Assembly: GCF_947623445.1 (NCBI RefSeq)
Contig: NC_135240.1
Location: 6,014,001 to 6,078,000, forward strand
Length of the DNA: 64,000 nt
Source of the DNA: Clavelina lepadiformis
Lineage: Eukaryota > Chordata > Ascidiacea > Aplousobranchia > Clavelinidae
Direction of reading: 5' to 3'
Part shown: piece after piece, positions 21,590-32,660 of the stretch
How the letters are laid out: every line of letters starts with the position of its first letter
Position numbering within the stretch: position 1 is the stretch's first letter
Notes under the pieces: model-generated
Database searches by the model: none
What the model was told of the DNA's origin: nothing
What the model saw: the letters and a program-made list of their open reading frames with translations, nothing else
Position numbers and translations under genes: made by a program

Positions 21590-21740
21590 CTAGCCAATTA
21601 AAATGCGCCATTTTGGTCACGTGCCCATTCATTCGACTCTGTGAAAAGGAGGCGTCGTTTGTTCTTTTTTCCCTCCTGAAGAGAAAAAAGATAATACGGC
21701 GGAAAGTACGGCTCTGAGGTTTTGGCGGCGCAAAACCAAA
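21590..21740. promoter_or_regulatory. E2F/CCAAT/E-box cluster, probable promoter
   Basis: CCAAT lies at 21594-21598, GCGCCATTTTGG at about 21605-21616, a CACGTG E-box at 21618-21623, and a near-palindromic TTTTGGCGGCGCAAAA at 21720-21735 that matches E2F sites on both strands. Such a set is typical of S-phase genes, so it may serve cyclin A through an unseen 5'UTR exon about 1 kb away, or a divergent plus-strand unit. No transcription start was identified. Confidence 0.45.
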
Positions 21741-22252
21741 TCATTCCTCTGAGCGGGAGATTAAAACGAGGGAACAACGATTTCAAAGCCTGACGCGGAT
21801 TCTCAACATTAATTTTGCGCTTAGTTTTATGAAAAATTTAAATTAAATTAACAAAATTATAATTTCTACAAATTTTTATCAATGCTTAATTTTTGTCTAG
21901 AAGTTTTTTAGTTCTGCAATTTTTTTATGTCAATGTCGTTCACCAGTACCAGACCGAGGCGCGTCACCCGATATAATATGCCTAATTTTCATTAAAGCAT
22001 AAGACTAAAATGCATTAAGTGGGTCGAGTCGCAATTAAATTAACAATATCGCTTACACCGGGTTAATCTTGTTATACGGCGCTCCCGCTCATTCGGACAT
22101 CAAATAATTAAAACCCGAGATACAAAGAAATAAATTCTTAAAACTCCAATTTCATGGCAGGAACTGGTTGTACTTCTAGGAACTTCAAAGTATTGAAATC
22201 TTTTCTACATTTTCTACCAAGCGGTCATGATCTCCCTCAAGATTGCATCTAG

Positions 22253-22372
22253 TGCAGAAAATGTGGTTTTTTTAAAAAAAATCAACCCTCTGGACGTAAG
22301 CAAGCGAATAGTGAAGAAGCAGGTCGTTGGAAACACTTCCGCAAAACTAAGGATCTGTTGAAAATCTTATCG
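22253..22372 (+). other. Candidate orphan exon with CxxC motif
   Basis: Between a TCTAG acceptor-like site and a GTGAGT donor lie exactly 40 codons: CRKCGFFKKNQPSGRK, then ANSEEAGRWKHFRKT and KDLLKILS. The same frame is open upstream from an ATG at 22154 for 32 codons until a TAG at 22250, which would be the acceptor itself. The content looks coding-like (paired cysteines, few rare residues) but I recognise no family, and no partner exons could be joined. It could equally be a relic. Confidence 0.3.
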
Positions 22373-24502
22373 GTGAGTTATTCGGGTCTTTTTGTTTGCT
22401 TTGTTGTAGGCCTATCGCATGCCTGGTCGTGCCGGATTGTGATTTGAGCCACTCTGTAAACTTTACCGAACCGACGAGTTCTCAATGGAAATTGTTGTCT
22501 TTACGTATCTTGTTTCTCGTTGACTGTTAGGTAGGTTTAAATGCCTGGGTATTTGAAAGGTCGTTAGTAAGTCGCTTTGCTCTATAACAATGAAATGTAT
22601 GTGACGTGTCTAATAATCCAAACAAAAGATCGTCTCCAGCGGCTTGCGTCGTTTGTGGATCTTAGTGGGCGCGAAATTTGATTTCTGTAACCGGGAACAG
22701 CTGTCATGTTACCCAGCTACACATGGCTTTGTGACGCTGCGTCCTGTTGCGATAGGAGGCGGCCGTCAAACTAATTTACTAACAGAAAGATTTTCACGGT
22801 TGATTGCGGAGGAAATCTTTTACGGATTAATCAAAAAATCTGCAATATCCTACTCAACTTCCAAGTGTGATGTAAAATCGATTTCAAATTATTTCATCCA
22901 GCCCATGTGCTTGTTTAGAACTTACAAGCCTATCGGCATTATACAACAACTTATACCGTAGTAGGAAATGTAACATACTATATACTTGACGAAAAACAAT
23001 ATTTTACAGAAATTTTTGAAAATTTTTCGCACCTAGAGCTTTATTAATATAAAAATCCTAATTTCTAAATATTTTCCTACCACCCATTTTACGATCATAA
23101 TTTGCGACCCTAGAATAAAACGCATAGGTATAAAGAATAAATACATTGTAATGCAAGTCGTACAAAGTAATAACAATGAAGAAAAAGTAAACAAAAAAGC
23201 GTTGCTTTTTTATTACAGGTGACAAAATTTGACAACTGGTTTACGCATAAATCTTCTTTTGTCTATGAGTGTATTCCGCGGCGGTACTTCGGTTGATAAA
23301 AGTTTACTGAAAAAACAAAGTTTGAAACCGTACCATCGCGTCATTGAGGTTTCCCTATTGACATTACAAAGCGTTTGTGACGCCACAATAACGCCACTCA
23401 TCATAAAAATATCGCGTCGTTGGAACTGTTAGTAGATGCTTTGTACTTAATTTCTAAGGAAAGCTTCCAGCTGTGTGGGCTGCAGGTTGGGCTATACAAA
23501 AAGTTGATGCAATTTTTACGGTTCAACGTTCTTTGCATCGTAAAACGTATCTAAAAATAAACGAACCTTTTTGGAACCTTCCACTTATTTTACCAGCCGA
23601 GAGATCATGTGCTAGTTGTTTTATAAGCGTGGGTTAAAGCCGTTGTCTTCAATAACTGCCTAGTCGATGGATTTTCGATGCTGTATCTTACCAGTTGAGT
23701 TTTTATGGTTGATTAGGAAAAAATCCCGAGTTTTTTCACAACATAACAGAGCGTCTTCTTGCAGACTTACACCCGGGGTTGTTGCTAGAACGCACACCGG
23801 CAGTATAAAGTCAAAGAATGCACTTTAATGGTCTATTAAAACCGGTTCGATTTTCTGTCCACCGAAACTATCGGGTGGTTAGTCGGTCATTTGGATTGAA
23901 CAAAGCACGATGAAGACAATTGTATATGAACTATTTTGATGTCATAATGAAAGATACGACGCACAGAGAGCTGACTGGAGGTTATTTAGACGTCTCGGTG
24001 GGAATTGTCCCATGGCTTTTATTCCGTCATCGGTAATACTATCTTTCTTTGTAAGGTGCAATCGCGGGTGAAAAATCGTCGTTTTCTGAGCGAGATGTCT
24101 TATTATGACGCCATTAGAGTGAGCATTTTCAATAATTACTGTACGTAGCTGTTTGATAATGATGCATCGTGGATCTTAAACGAACGTCATTTTCGAACAA
24201 ACAGCTTTACACAATGTCACAACACAACGTCAAGACCTGTCCCATTTGAATTAAGAACTGTCGATCTTTTTTCGATAAACTCCTACTTTAAAACCCGACA
24301 AATTTATTGCATGATGTAAAACGACGTTGACAAAGTTCGCGAAGGCGGTGAAAAGAGCAAACGGGCTGGCAATACAACACTGTATCGTTAACACAGCCAT
24401 GGCCGAGAATGAATTCTCCTGCTGTGCTACGGTTCTTAGCGTATCAAAATCAATCTATTCAAGATCACAAGAGTGCGCAATTATCGTTGACCCTGAATGA
24501 CG

Positions 24503-27500
24503 TCACGTTTCCGATGAACTTCCGGTTTCGGTTGGCGAACTTGAATTCGATCCTGCGGTCGCCGCTTCATTTAATGTCAGAGAAGACAAGCCGTCGAGTG
24601 GACTCTGCGACGCCAACGTGCGGCCGTCATCTTCCTTGGCCAACATCGAATTCGCTTTCAACTTGCAAGCGTGTTTGTATGGAGGGTCTATAGGAGCTTG
24701 GGTTGGAGGGTGGTACTTATATTCTTCAGCGCCATCCAGCTGATAAAACAAATGCAACCACGGATATTTTCCACAAAATATTGAGAGTTAAAGTTCATGT
24801 TTGCAACAAACAATGGGGTTGTATCAAGTTATAGTATCAAGTGTATTACATTCTTTTCTTGGGATGTGAAACATGTCAAAGCATCAAAAATACGAAGACT
24901 GTCAGCAAACCTGTAATTTGTAAGTTTTGTCGGAATCGTAAGCACTTAAATCTCCACAAGCTAGAAATGGGACGATATATCTGTTCGGTCCTTCCATCTG
25001 GTTGAAGGCCTCGTCGTAGTTCATGTCCAATAGTGGATTGCACATATTTGGTACGTAACCGTCAGGCGGATTGTAACTTTCGCAAACCATGAAAGCTTCT
25101 GTTCAAACAGAATTACAGTTATTAACAATTATGTTAAACAAACACTTATTTACTGTGTCACAAAATGTCAATAAACTAAATATCTCTAGGCAGAAATGTA
25201 AGGAATCAAAATAAAACCAAACTGTTAGTATTTGAGAACATATTTCAGTGTTGTTTTTGGCGGGAAGATAATTATGATGAGCATATAAATAATTTGCATC
25301 ATTTCCATAAATCATTCTAACTGAATAAAGGTATGCAAGTTTATTAATTTACAAAAAATAAATGAGCTCTTTTAATGACCATGGATACATGAAAGCAATA
25401 GTTTTACCTATGCTTGAATTTCTTGAACTCCTGGGCTTTGCGCAGGTGACAGAGTCAAAGAAGAGTTGGAGTTGTGAATAGAGTAAAGTGACATCTTTAC
25501 CTAGTTGAAACGAAAAAGGATTCTGAAAATTGGTCAGCGCAGTTGGTACTCGCAAATTATAAGAATACAATTTCAGATAAGCAGAATAAAATGCACATAA
25601 TAGAAGGTTAAAACGAATTTCCTGATCACTCACGTAACTTTCTTCTTACAAGTTATAAGAAAACTAGAACTCATTTATCATTTTTTTACAGCATTACATC
25701 CAAGTTAAACCAAAGAACGCCACTTATAAACCACTGACCTCTAAATATTTTCGCAACAAAAGTTCCACCCTTCTTCAAAATGTGTGTTGTGATGTTTAAT
25801 GCCTAGAAATGAATTGCAGTCGCCACAGTCACATACAGTGCATTTAAACCAGTGCTCTTCAACCTTTTTGTCAACGCGGAACCCCTCATGTACTTTCGCG
25901 TTTGTTACGGAACCCCACTAACAAAAGTTTAGAAGTTACAAATTGCTTGGTCAGAAAATAAAATATTTCGTTATTACACAAGTCTGTACTCTCTACTCAG
26001 TCTGCTTGTACTTTTGTGATCTGTACATCGGCAACATCCTATGACTGTGATGCAACAATAACGTTCTTGTTAACAGCAAGTGACGCAACAATTATATCAA
26101 TGTTTTTATTGGGTTGTTGACTGCACTAAACTTCTTGTTTAACAAACTGGCCTACTTGGAGTATGAATGCGGTACAGTGATCTGAAAAAAATCGGAATGA
26201 CGCATCAAAATGCTGAAGCAAGAAATCAATTTCCCTAAATAAACGAGGAACCCTCGCGGAACCCTGAAAACTCACGGAAGAAGAGCACTGTTGAAGAGCA
26301 CTGATTTAAATAAATAAATGATGATTGTGTCAATCAAATGTAAGGGCCTCAGGGGATTTCATTGGAAAATAATAAGTAATACCAAACCAAAAACATTAGT
26401 ATCCACAGTATGACAATAATTTACTTACAGCCAACAGCAATTGTGCTTGAATATACTCATCTATGTCATGAAGACCAGTAACTTAAACATAAAAAGACAG
26501 TCGATCAACAGTGCTTGGTACAGCACACAATACCAAAGCTTTTGGTTCATTTTGAAAGTTAATTTTTTGCAAGATTAAGTATCACTTCATACCATCAGGC
26601 GCTCCGTCACAAACGACTAAATCAGCGGGTTCCCCTTCAAAGTGAGCTATGATACTTTCAGCAGTTGAAACCTGCGAAAGTGTGCAAGAGCTTCATTTCT
26701 CGGCTCTGAATTATTTTATGGAGTTCAAAGGCAGAAGCCAGATTCAGTGTTGGCAACAAAATACAGTCAGAAAAGTAGTAATACCTTTGTGATGTCACCT
26801 TGCATCGTGATAACACCTGGAAGGGGAGCCATTGCTTGAAGATCCACTGCAACAATTTTTACATCATCGCTTGCTTTATCACCACATCCCCTGAGGAAAT
26901 TATGTGATGTTTAGGTAAATATAAAAAAACAGGACATAGTTTGGCGCTCTGAAGGTTAACATTATATTTGCGGGTGCCATTTTGCAGTACACCTGAAGAA
27001 GCAAGCTCATGTTTGCGAAAGCTCATATAGAAAAATATAAAATTAACCTTCAGAGTGCCAAACTATATCCTGTCTTTTATTTTACTTAACTTAACTTAAA
27101 AGAAACATGTGAAGCTGCCAACACAGTGGACTTAGCTTATTATGACCATAATATCTGAATGATCACAATAACCGACACTATCACAGTATGATAACATTTA
27201 ACCACAGCAAGATTGATGCAGTTAAGGCACAAAAAATGGCAAAAAAACAACGAATTCATTATTTATTTCATTAACATTAAAGTCAATGTCAGCAAATGAA
27301 TTAAGAATACACGTGGTGCAATTGTCGATGTCACATTGCATCACCAACTTTAAAACTTGAAAGAAAGTTTTGAAAAAGAAATATCTGTGGACCGGTCATA
27401 GTAAACAAAAAATTTTACATGGCAAAATTCGGGACCATAACAAAATGGTCATATAAAGCGGATTCTAGTGTAATAGCTACTAACACATCATCACATTACT

Positions 27501-27696
27501 ACCTCAGCTTTCGGGTCAGAACTTGGCTCCAGCTTCCAGGCGCTGCACAAAGATCAACAACTCGCTTGATCCCGTCATGAAAAAGCTTAAATTCTTCATC
27601 AAGATGAAGAAGCTTAAATGCACTACGAGCTCTCCAGCCCTGTTCTTTAGCGAGTCGGTAATAAACATCTCTCTTGTCCTTTGATGATCGACCCAT
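24503..27696 (-). CDS. FTSJ1: tRNA 2'-O-methyltransferase FTSJ1 (TRM7)
   Basis: FTSJ1 methylates ribose at anticodon-loop positions 32 and 34 of tRNAs, working with WDR6/THADA-type partners in the cytoplasm. Eight exons (27696-27503, 26890-26785, 26671-26593, 26481-26429, 25802-25739, 25500-25408, 25098-24911, 24739-24503) join in phase and give 337 residues, against 329 in human. Visible motifs are [27 protein letters not shown] with the first catalytic lysine, SAM-binding [33 protein letters not shown] with the catalytic aspartate, FVAKIFRG with the second lysine, and [15 protein letters not shown] with the glutamate. The K-D-K-E tetrad is complete, so the enzyme should be active. Introns 1 and 4 carry small mobile elements. 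Confidence 0.97.
25850..26303. mobile_element. hAT-type non-autonomous element in FTSJ1 intron 4
   Basis: The 454-bp insertion starts CAGTGCTCTTCAACC and ends with the inverted TTGAAGAGCACTG. Flanking ATTTAAAC and ATTTAAAT form an 8-bp target duplication with one change. Subterminal GCGGAACCC words occur near both ends. No transposase is readable. The near-intact duplication points to a fairly recent insertion. Confidence 0.85.
26929..27073. mobile_element. MITE-like hairpin element in FTSJ1 intron 1
   Basis: The 31-bp arms at 26929-26959 and 27043-27073 are inverted copies with only two mismatches (outermost ACAGGA-ATAGTTTGGC, innermost CTCTGAAGGTTAA). The centre (26993-27025) contains CTGAAGA, a GCAAGC/GTTTGC stem and GAAA, a layout reminiscent of a hammerhead core with one extra base. 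The family is unknown. Confidence 0.75.
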
Positions 27697-28461
27697 ATTT
27701 ACATCGACTGCTTGTGTTTTACGATTTTAAAAAATGATTAAAACGGTTACATCTCAGCGTTGTAAATATCGGAATAAGTTAAGGATACTCTTCTGTGAAA
27801 TCAACAAACTCTATTTACAGAAACTGATAATTAATACAAGCTACTGATAATAAGTCAAAATTGAACTACTAAAGTGAGCTTGTCTAATAAACATTACGTT
27901 TCTGTGATAAAACATTTCCATACATGAGGATATGGCCAAGAAAACAACTTATTTTATACTGTATTTTAAAAACAAAACATCTGTAATTTAAAATTATGCA
28001 CAAAACAATGCTAGTTTACTATCACGAGTTTAATGAAATAACATATTTTTCCACTCGGCATACCATATCAAACAACGAGTTGTTTTCAAATTGATGACAA
28101 TCTTAATGCTGAAAGGTTTAGACAGAGCAAACAAACAATCATACTCTTGTTTAAATAAGCGATACTTGAAACATTTACGGCAATTATCAACCAGATAAAC
28201 CCTGAAAAGTTATAGACAATTCATCCACTTCACAAGTTGCGAAAAGTTCATTTAGATAATTTCAGGAAAGAGTCACAACTTAAACGGATGTAAACTTTGG
28301 CAGAGAATGATAATCATGGCACAATGCACCGGCATATATTTTCTAGCTTTTGGGTCCAAGTCTCGGCCCCAAAACAACTCTTTCACCTTGAATTTCTCTC
28401 ATTCGGTGAGTCAGTGATGCAGTAATTAACAGAGACGATCTAAGATCTGTTTATTGGCATT
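27697..28461. other. Spacer between FTSJ1 start and zinc-finger gene end
   Basis: This 765-bp AT-rich stretch should contain the FTSJ1 promoter and the 3'UTR of the zinc-finger gene. A CACAAGCAG acceptor-like site lies about 11 nt before the FTSJ1 ATG on the minus strand. Nothing else is supported. Confidence 0.5.
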
Positions 28462-29928
28462 CTACTCCTCGTCTGGGTGCTCTTTCCTGATATGTCTTCT
28501 CAAAAAGTCATCTCGATAAAATGACTCCTGACAAACATGACAACTGTATGGGGTTTCCCCTGTGTGTATTCTTATGTGCCTTCTCATGTTACTGAAAGTG
28601 ACAAAGAGTTTTCCGCAAAGTGTGCACTGGTAAGTTTTTTTGCCGTCTTCGTCTATGATTTCTTTTTCATATTCTTCGAAAACTTTTGGCTTGGACGTAC
28701 GGGGCTTCCTCGGAATGACTTTGGTGTGCTTGTTCATATGTCGAAGCAAGTATTCTTTTCTGAGAAACTTCTTCATGCAAACATCGCACTCAAACCTAAA
28801 ATCGCCTTTGTGTATTCGCTGGTGTCTCAGGAGATTGCCTCTAGATGTATAAGCACTGGAACATACCATGCACTGGTATCGACCATCTGCTGTCAATAAA
28901 CAAAATGATTCCTTACTTTTTTCAGCATAGCCTTCCTCAGGATTATGCTTCACTGGTTCCTTAAACAGGCCTGATTTCCTCCATGGCAACATAGATAGCT
29001 CTTCTTTGCCAGTATCATTGGCAACATTATTTTTCAAAACCTTTTCATTGTACATACCAAGCATACTGGGCAGTTGCTTTGATTGCTTTAAGGCCCTTGA
29101 GGAATGTATCATTTTCGTTTTCCTGAAGTCAGGTTTACTATGCTTGTTTAAATGACGCTCTAAATATTCTTTTCGGAAAAACTTCTCACCACACAAAGCA
29201 CAACGGAATCTTTTTTCCCCGGTATGTAGTCGATGGTGCCTTATTAAGTTGCCCCTTGCTGTATATGTCCGAGGACAAAGTTTACACTTGAACTTCCCAT
29301 CTCCGGTGGATATGATTGGAATCTTCTTCATCGTTGTCTGAATGTATTTCTCATCATTTTCATCAATGTCAGTGTCGAGTATTTCGTATGGTCTTCCATC
29401 TTCGTCGCTGTAATATTCTTCACTTCTTAGTTCTTCCTCCACAAATTCTTGCTCATCCTCAGCTGATTCAAGGCTCTCCTCCACGTCTAGTTTTGTAATA
29501 CCTAAAGACTGAAGCATTTCGGCATCCGTGACGTCGACATGAACTGTACAAGATATCGGTATTTCGTTTTCCACTTTTACGGGAGGTTCCGCTTGAGAAA
29601 AAGCTGCTTCTATGATGTTTTCAGAGGAATTTTCGAAATCATTTGCCTCATCTTGAAAGTCTTTTTCAACATCTTCTTCATTGGGTGTGCTCTCAATTAT
29701 GTAGTGTTTTTCATGAGGCCCCTGTTCGTTTTCCAACAAAGAGGAAGCATCCTCTTCCACGAGACTGTCTTCTTCAAATACCACACCTTCAGTTATACTG
29801 GTCGAGAGTTCACTTATTTGTGCTGAAAGACGTTTGATTTCTATCCTCATCTCTTTTCGCATGGATCTTATCTCTTGCAAAATAATTTCCGTCTCAGAAG
29901 CTTTGTTTTTATTTAATTTAAGGCTCAT
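28462..29928 (-). CDS. Six-finger C2H2 zinc-finger protein, single coding exon
   Basis: This uninterrupted frame of 488 codons encodes a probable DNA-binding nuclear factor. An N-terminal basic, coiled-coil-like helix (residues 10-45) is followed by a long acidic region (50-200). Three pairs of C2H2 fingers then follow: 213-235 and 241-263, 351-373 and 379-401, 433-455 and 461-484, each with Cx2C and Hx3-4H. The first fingers of pairs 1 and 2 resemble each other (YTARGNLIRHHRLH, YTSRGNLLRHQRIH), as do the second fingers (FFRKEYLERHLNKH, FLRKEYLLRHMNKH), so the pair was duplicated within the gene. No BTB, KRAB, SCAN or ZAD domain is present, and no orthologue could be named. The lack of introns may reflect retroposition or a natural single-exon gene. 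The start is the first ATG. Confidence 0.93.
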   Translation of the reverse strand: MSLKLNKNKASETEIILQEIRSMRKEMRIEIKRLSAQISELSTSITEGVVFEEDSLVEEDASSLLENEQGPHEKHYIIESTPNEEDVEKDFQDEANDFENSSENIIEAAFSQAEPPVKVENEIPISCTVHVDVTDAEMLQSLGITKLDVEESLESAEDEQEFVEEELRSEEYYSDEDGRPYEILDTDIDENDEKYIQTTMKKIPIISTGDGKFKCKLCPRTYTARGNLIRHHRLHTGEKRFRCALCGEKFFRKEYLERHLNKHSKPDFRKTKMIHSSRALKQSKQLPSMLGMYNEKVLKNNVANDTGKEELSMLPWRKSGLFKEPVKHNPEEGYAEKSKESFCLLTADGRYQCMVCSSAYTSRGNLLRHQRIHKGDFRFECDVCMKKFLRKEYLLRHMNKHTKVIPRKPRTSKPKVFEEYEKEIIDEDGKKTYQCTLCGKLFVTFSNMRRHIRIHTGETPYSCHVCQESFYRDDFLRRHIRKEHPDEE

Positions 29929-30409
29929 CTTCAGCTTATTCTGTCAGTCAACAAGGCCGTACTGACATCACTTAAGGAGCTAGCCTGACATACAGCTGTG
30001 AAAAGGACAGGTTACAAACAAAACTGCAATTAAAATAGGTGCAAGCTTAAATGGGTGAATTAATAATTTCACTGCAAATAGACACGTGTGCATTATTTAC
30101 ACACAGCAATTGTTTTGTAACAAGGATAATGCTTAAATAATTAACAAAAACAGTGTTTCCAAAAATTTTTATCCCTCTCCTGCTGGTTACACTATCAATT
30201 TAAAGAAGTACCGTTTTGATTCACTCCAGGTTGGAAAGTGTGTTGTTTTTGAGTGAGATATCACCCATGCAACAAGATGAAACAATTGCCATTATATGCA
30301 CAATTAATATTAATCGCCCGTACACATAGCAAACATTCCAATCTGGGATTCACTAAAGGCCATATTAATTGATTGTTCTGATCGAAAAGTTTTCAACAAC
30401 AGATGGTGG

Positions 30410-30640
30410 GTGCAAAGACACAAACTTTGGCATAATGGCATGCACTGATGTCTCAATTCTTTGTTTATTCATTATAAATTAGCGATCAAACAACCAAAAT
30501 TTCTATGTTTATTATAATTTGATAAATAGGAAACAAAAGGTTGTCGTTCACATGTCGATGAACCTCTTGCCGGTGCTACACTTCTCACTATGGTTGATTG
30601 GAGGCTGATACTTTCAGACTTTGGTGATATATGTGTTAAA
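30410..30640. repeat. Diverged local duplication, copy A
   Basis: The order of words here (AACTTTGGCATA-TGGC, GCAC-GA-G, ATTCTTTGTTTATT, ATAAAT, then CATGTCGATGAA-CTC and CACTATGGT) recurs in copy B at 31070-31240. Spacing is similar and roughly two thirds of the bases match by eye. The nature of the unit is unknown. Confidence 0.55.
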
Positions 30641-31069
30641 CAAAAAACTGCCAAGTAGATCATTTCAATAATTGTGTCTATGTGTACATATTTGCTTAGC
30701 GAACTCCAGTTCAATTTAAGTGCACAACTTTGACGTTAATCACACATCATATATATATTGATATACACATATATTGATTTCTAAGATATCTAAATTTGCA
30801 TGCTGCACTAAAATGTTGCGAGCACCACATTGGGACACACCAAAATCTGAAAATAGCAGCTAATTCTACATACATAGAAATTTGCAAAAAAGTTTATCAG
30901 TAAACATTAAACCAACATGACAAAATAGATTAAAATCTATACAGCTATATATAGGTTACAGACAGCACGGAATATCAACCACTCATACTTTAAAACGAGC
31001 CTATAATAGACAAGCATCTTATATATGCTTGACTGGAAAGTAAGGTAGTTTTTGACAAGAAATCGTACC

Positions 31070-31240
31070 TACAAACAAATTTTTGGCATATTGGCGCGCA
31101 CGGACGCTTCCATTCTTTGTTTATTTAATATAAATCCGCAAAATGATTAAAGTATTCAGCATGCATGTTGATGAATCTCCTTACTTTCCACTATGGTCTG
31201 TCTGCCTGGACGGAAACTTTTACTTTAGCCTAGCACCGGG
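31070..31240. repeat. Diverged local duplication, copy B
   Basis: This is the second copy of the 30410-30640 unit, with TTTTTGGCATATTGGC, CATTCTTTGTTTATT, ATAAAT, CATGTTGATGAATCTC and CACTATGGT in the same order. No coding frame is shared between the copies. Confidence 0.55.
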
Positions 31241-32094
31241 GGATTTACCCTGAAAAATTGGGTTTATGTTTTACGCCACGACAGTTTAAAAACATATATT
31301 TGATTTAAAACTAATTTATTTTACGCCATAAATAAACCTATTTTAATAAACATGTGCCGATTCTAAGACTGTTGGCTTGTCTTGGCCCTGCATATCCGTG
31401 CCATCGTCAAGAGATGAAACTTACAACTTTAGTTCCTTTAGGAAATTTTACGGCACTTGTAATAGGCTATTTGTATGCGTGTTTTTGTGACACGATTTCA
31501 AGACGCCACGATAGAACGGCCGAAGCTGATAGTTACGCAATGGCGTAAAGTTATTTGTCCCTTGGCCCGCCGGAGATATCATACTTGTATGTATGCTAAG
31601 TTTTGCACTCAGGACTTGCACTAGCCTAAGCACTAGGCGGGACCAGGCAATGCAGGTCTAGTACTTTCTTAACGCGGCAATCCTGAATAGAGCTGCCAAG
31701 TAAAATATTAACTTTTTTCTTTTTTTGTATTTGCAATTTTCTGACTAAAAACTTTTTCAGCATACAAAACTCTCACGTAATCATTTTAATCTCTTGATAA
31801 CTACGGCAATAACCAAAAAAATATTTTTAAGTGAGTAGTCCGACATCTACTTTTCAAATATCTGACGTGGAAACCAATTTACGTCAATCACAATTTTGCA
31901 TTTAAAACTCAGGTAACGTCCATTTGGTATGGTCGAGTCAACGACGGGGTGATTACAGAACCTGAACAACTTTTGCTCGTGTTCCCCGATCGAGTAAACA
32001 GTTCCAAATTTGAACAACATGATGATAAAATCAAATAAGCCAACGGCTACACTGGTGACCCCACCATGTTTGATCTAGATTCTAGACTCTAGAA

Positions 32095-32660
32095 CAGTGG
32101 TTCTCAACCTTTTTAGCTTGCGGACCGGTAAAATTTCAAAACAAATTTTGCGGACCGGTGGGCCTTCAAAAATCAACCCAAAATTTAATTACAACAAAAG
32201 TATCCAACTCAAAAGCAAATAATGGAAACTTCAATTAATGAGAAATTTGCTGCTGTCTTTTTGATATCATACGTGTTACACGTGGTTCTATTGAAGTTTC
32301 TGCAAGGCGAAGTACAGAATTGACTTCCTGACGATATCTTTGTTTGGTCTTGATGAGAGATAACGATGAAAAGCTTTTCTCAGGTTTCATTGCATCGTTT
32401 GAAAATATTTTCGCGCAGACTAAGCACATGGGCAGCGGTACTTTTTCACTGCTAGGAGCAATACTGAAATCGAGCTTTAAGAACTTACTATCATACTACC
32501 TTATGAAGTCTCCTTTTCACTTTTTGCTTGTTTCTGCGTGATCCATATCAGCATCGCAAGATCGTTTCAAGCCATGTTGTAAATCTGAAGTAGTAGTTTC
32601 TTCCTCTGTACGGTCAAAACCACTAACTTGATTTTCACTGTTGGGTTTCATTTGCTGTTA
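32095..32660 (-). mobile_element. Internally deleted hAT (ZBED-type) transposon relic
   Basis: The left boundary is the classic hAT end CAGTGGTTCTCAACC followed by two GCGGACCGGT words. Inside, on the minus strand, a frame begins near 32651 (MKPNSENQVSGFDRTEEE) and contains the start of a BED finger (MCLVCAKIFSNDAMKPEK). This joins directly to a transposase C-terminus (SLSLIKTKQRYR, then LRLAETSIEPR and QQQISH) ending at 32235. The catalytic middle is missing, and two stop codons interrupt the N-terminal part. The other terminal repeat was not found, so the right end is uncertain. Confidence 0.8.

Larger units (their letters stand above)
20574..24502. other. Long intergenic region upstream of cyclin A
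   Basis: This 3.9-kb region lies between the cyclin A start and the FTSJ1 stop. It contains one hairpin-repeat copy (20882-20940), a promoter-like cluster (21590-21740) and one candidate plus-strand exon (22253-22372). The rest, including the somewhat GC-richer part at 22620-22770, shows no gene I can support. Confidence 0.5.

Noticed and set aside
22644-22961. 105-codon plus-strand frame
   Set aside because: It has no ATG at its start, no recognisable content and no flanking splice logic.
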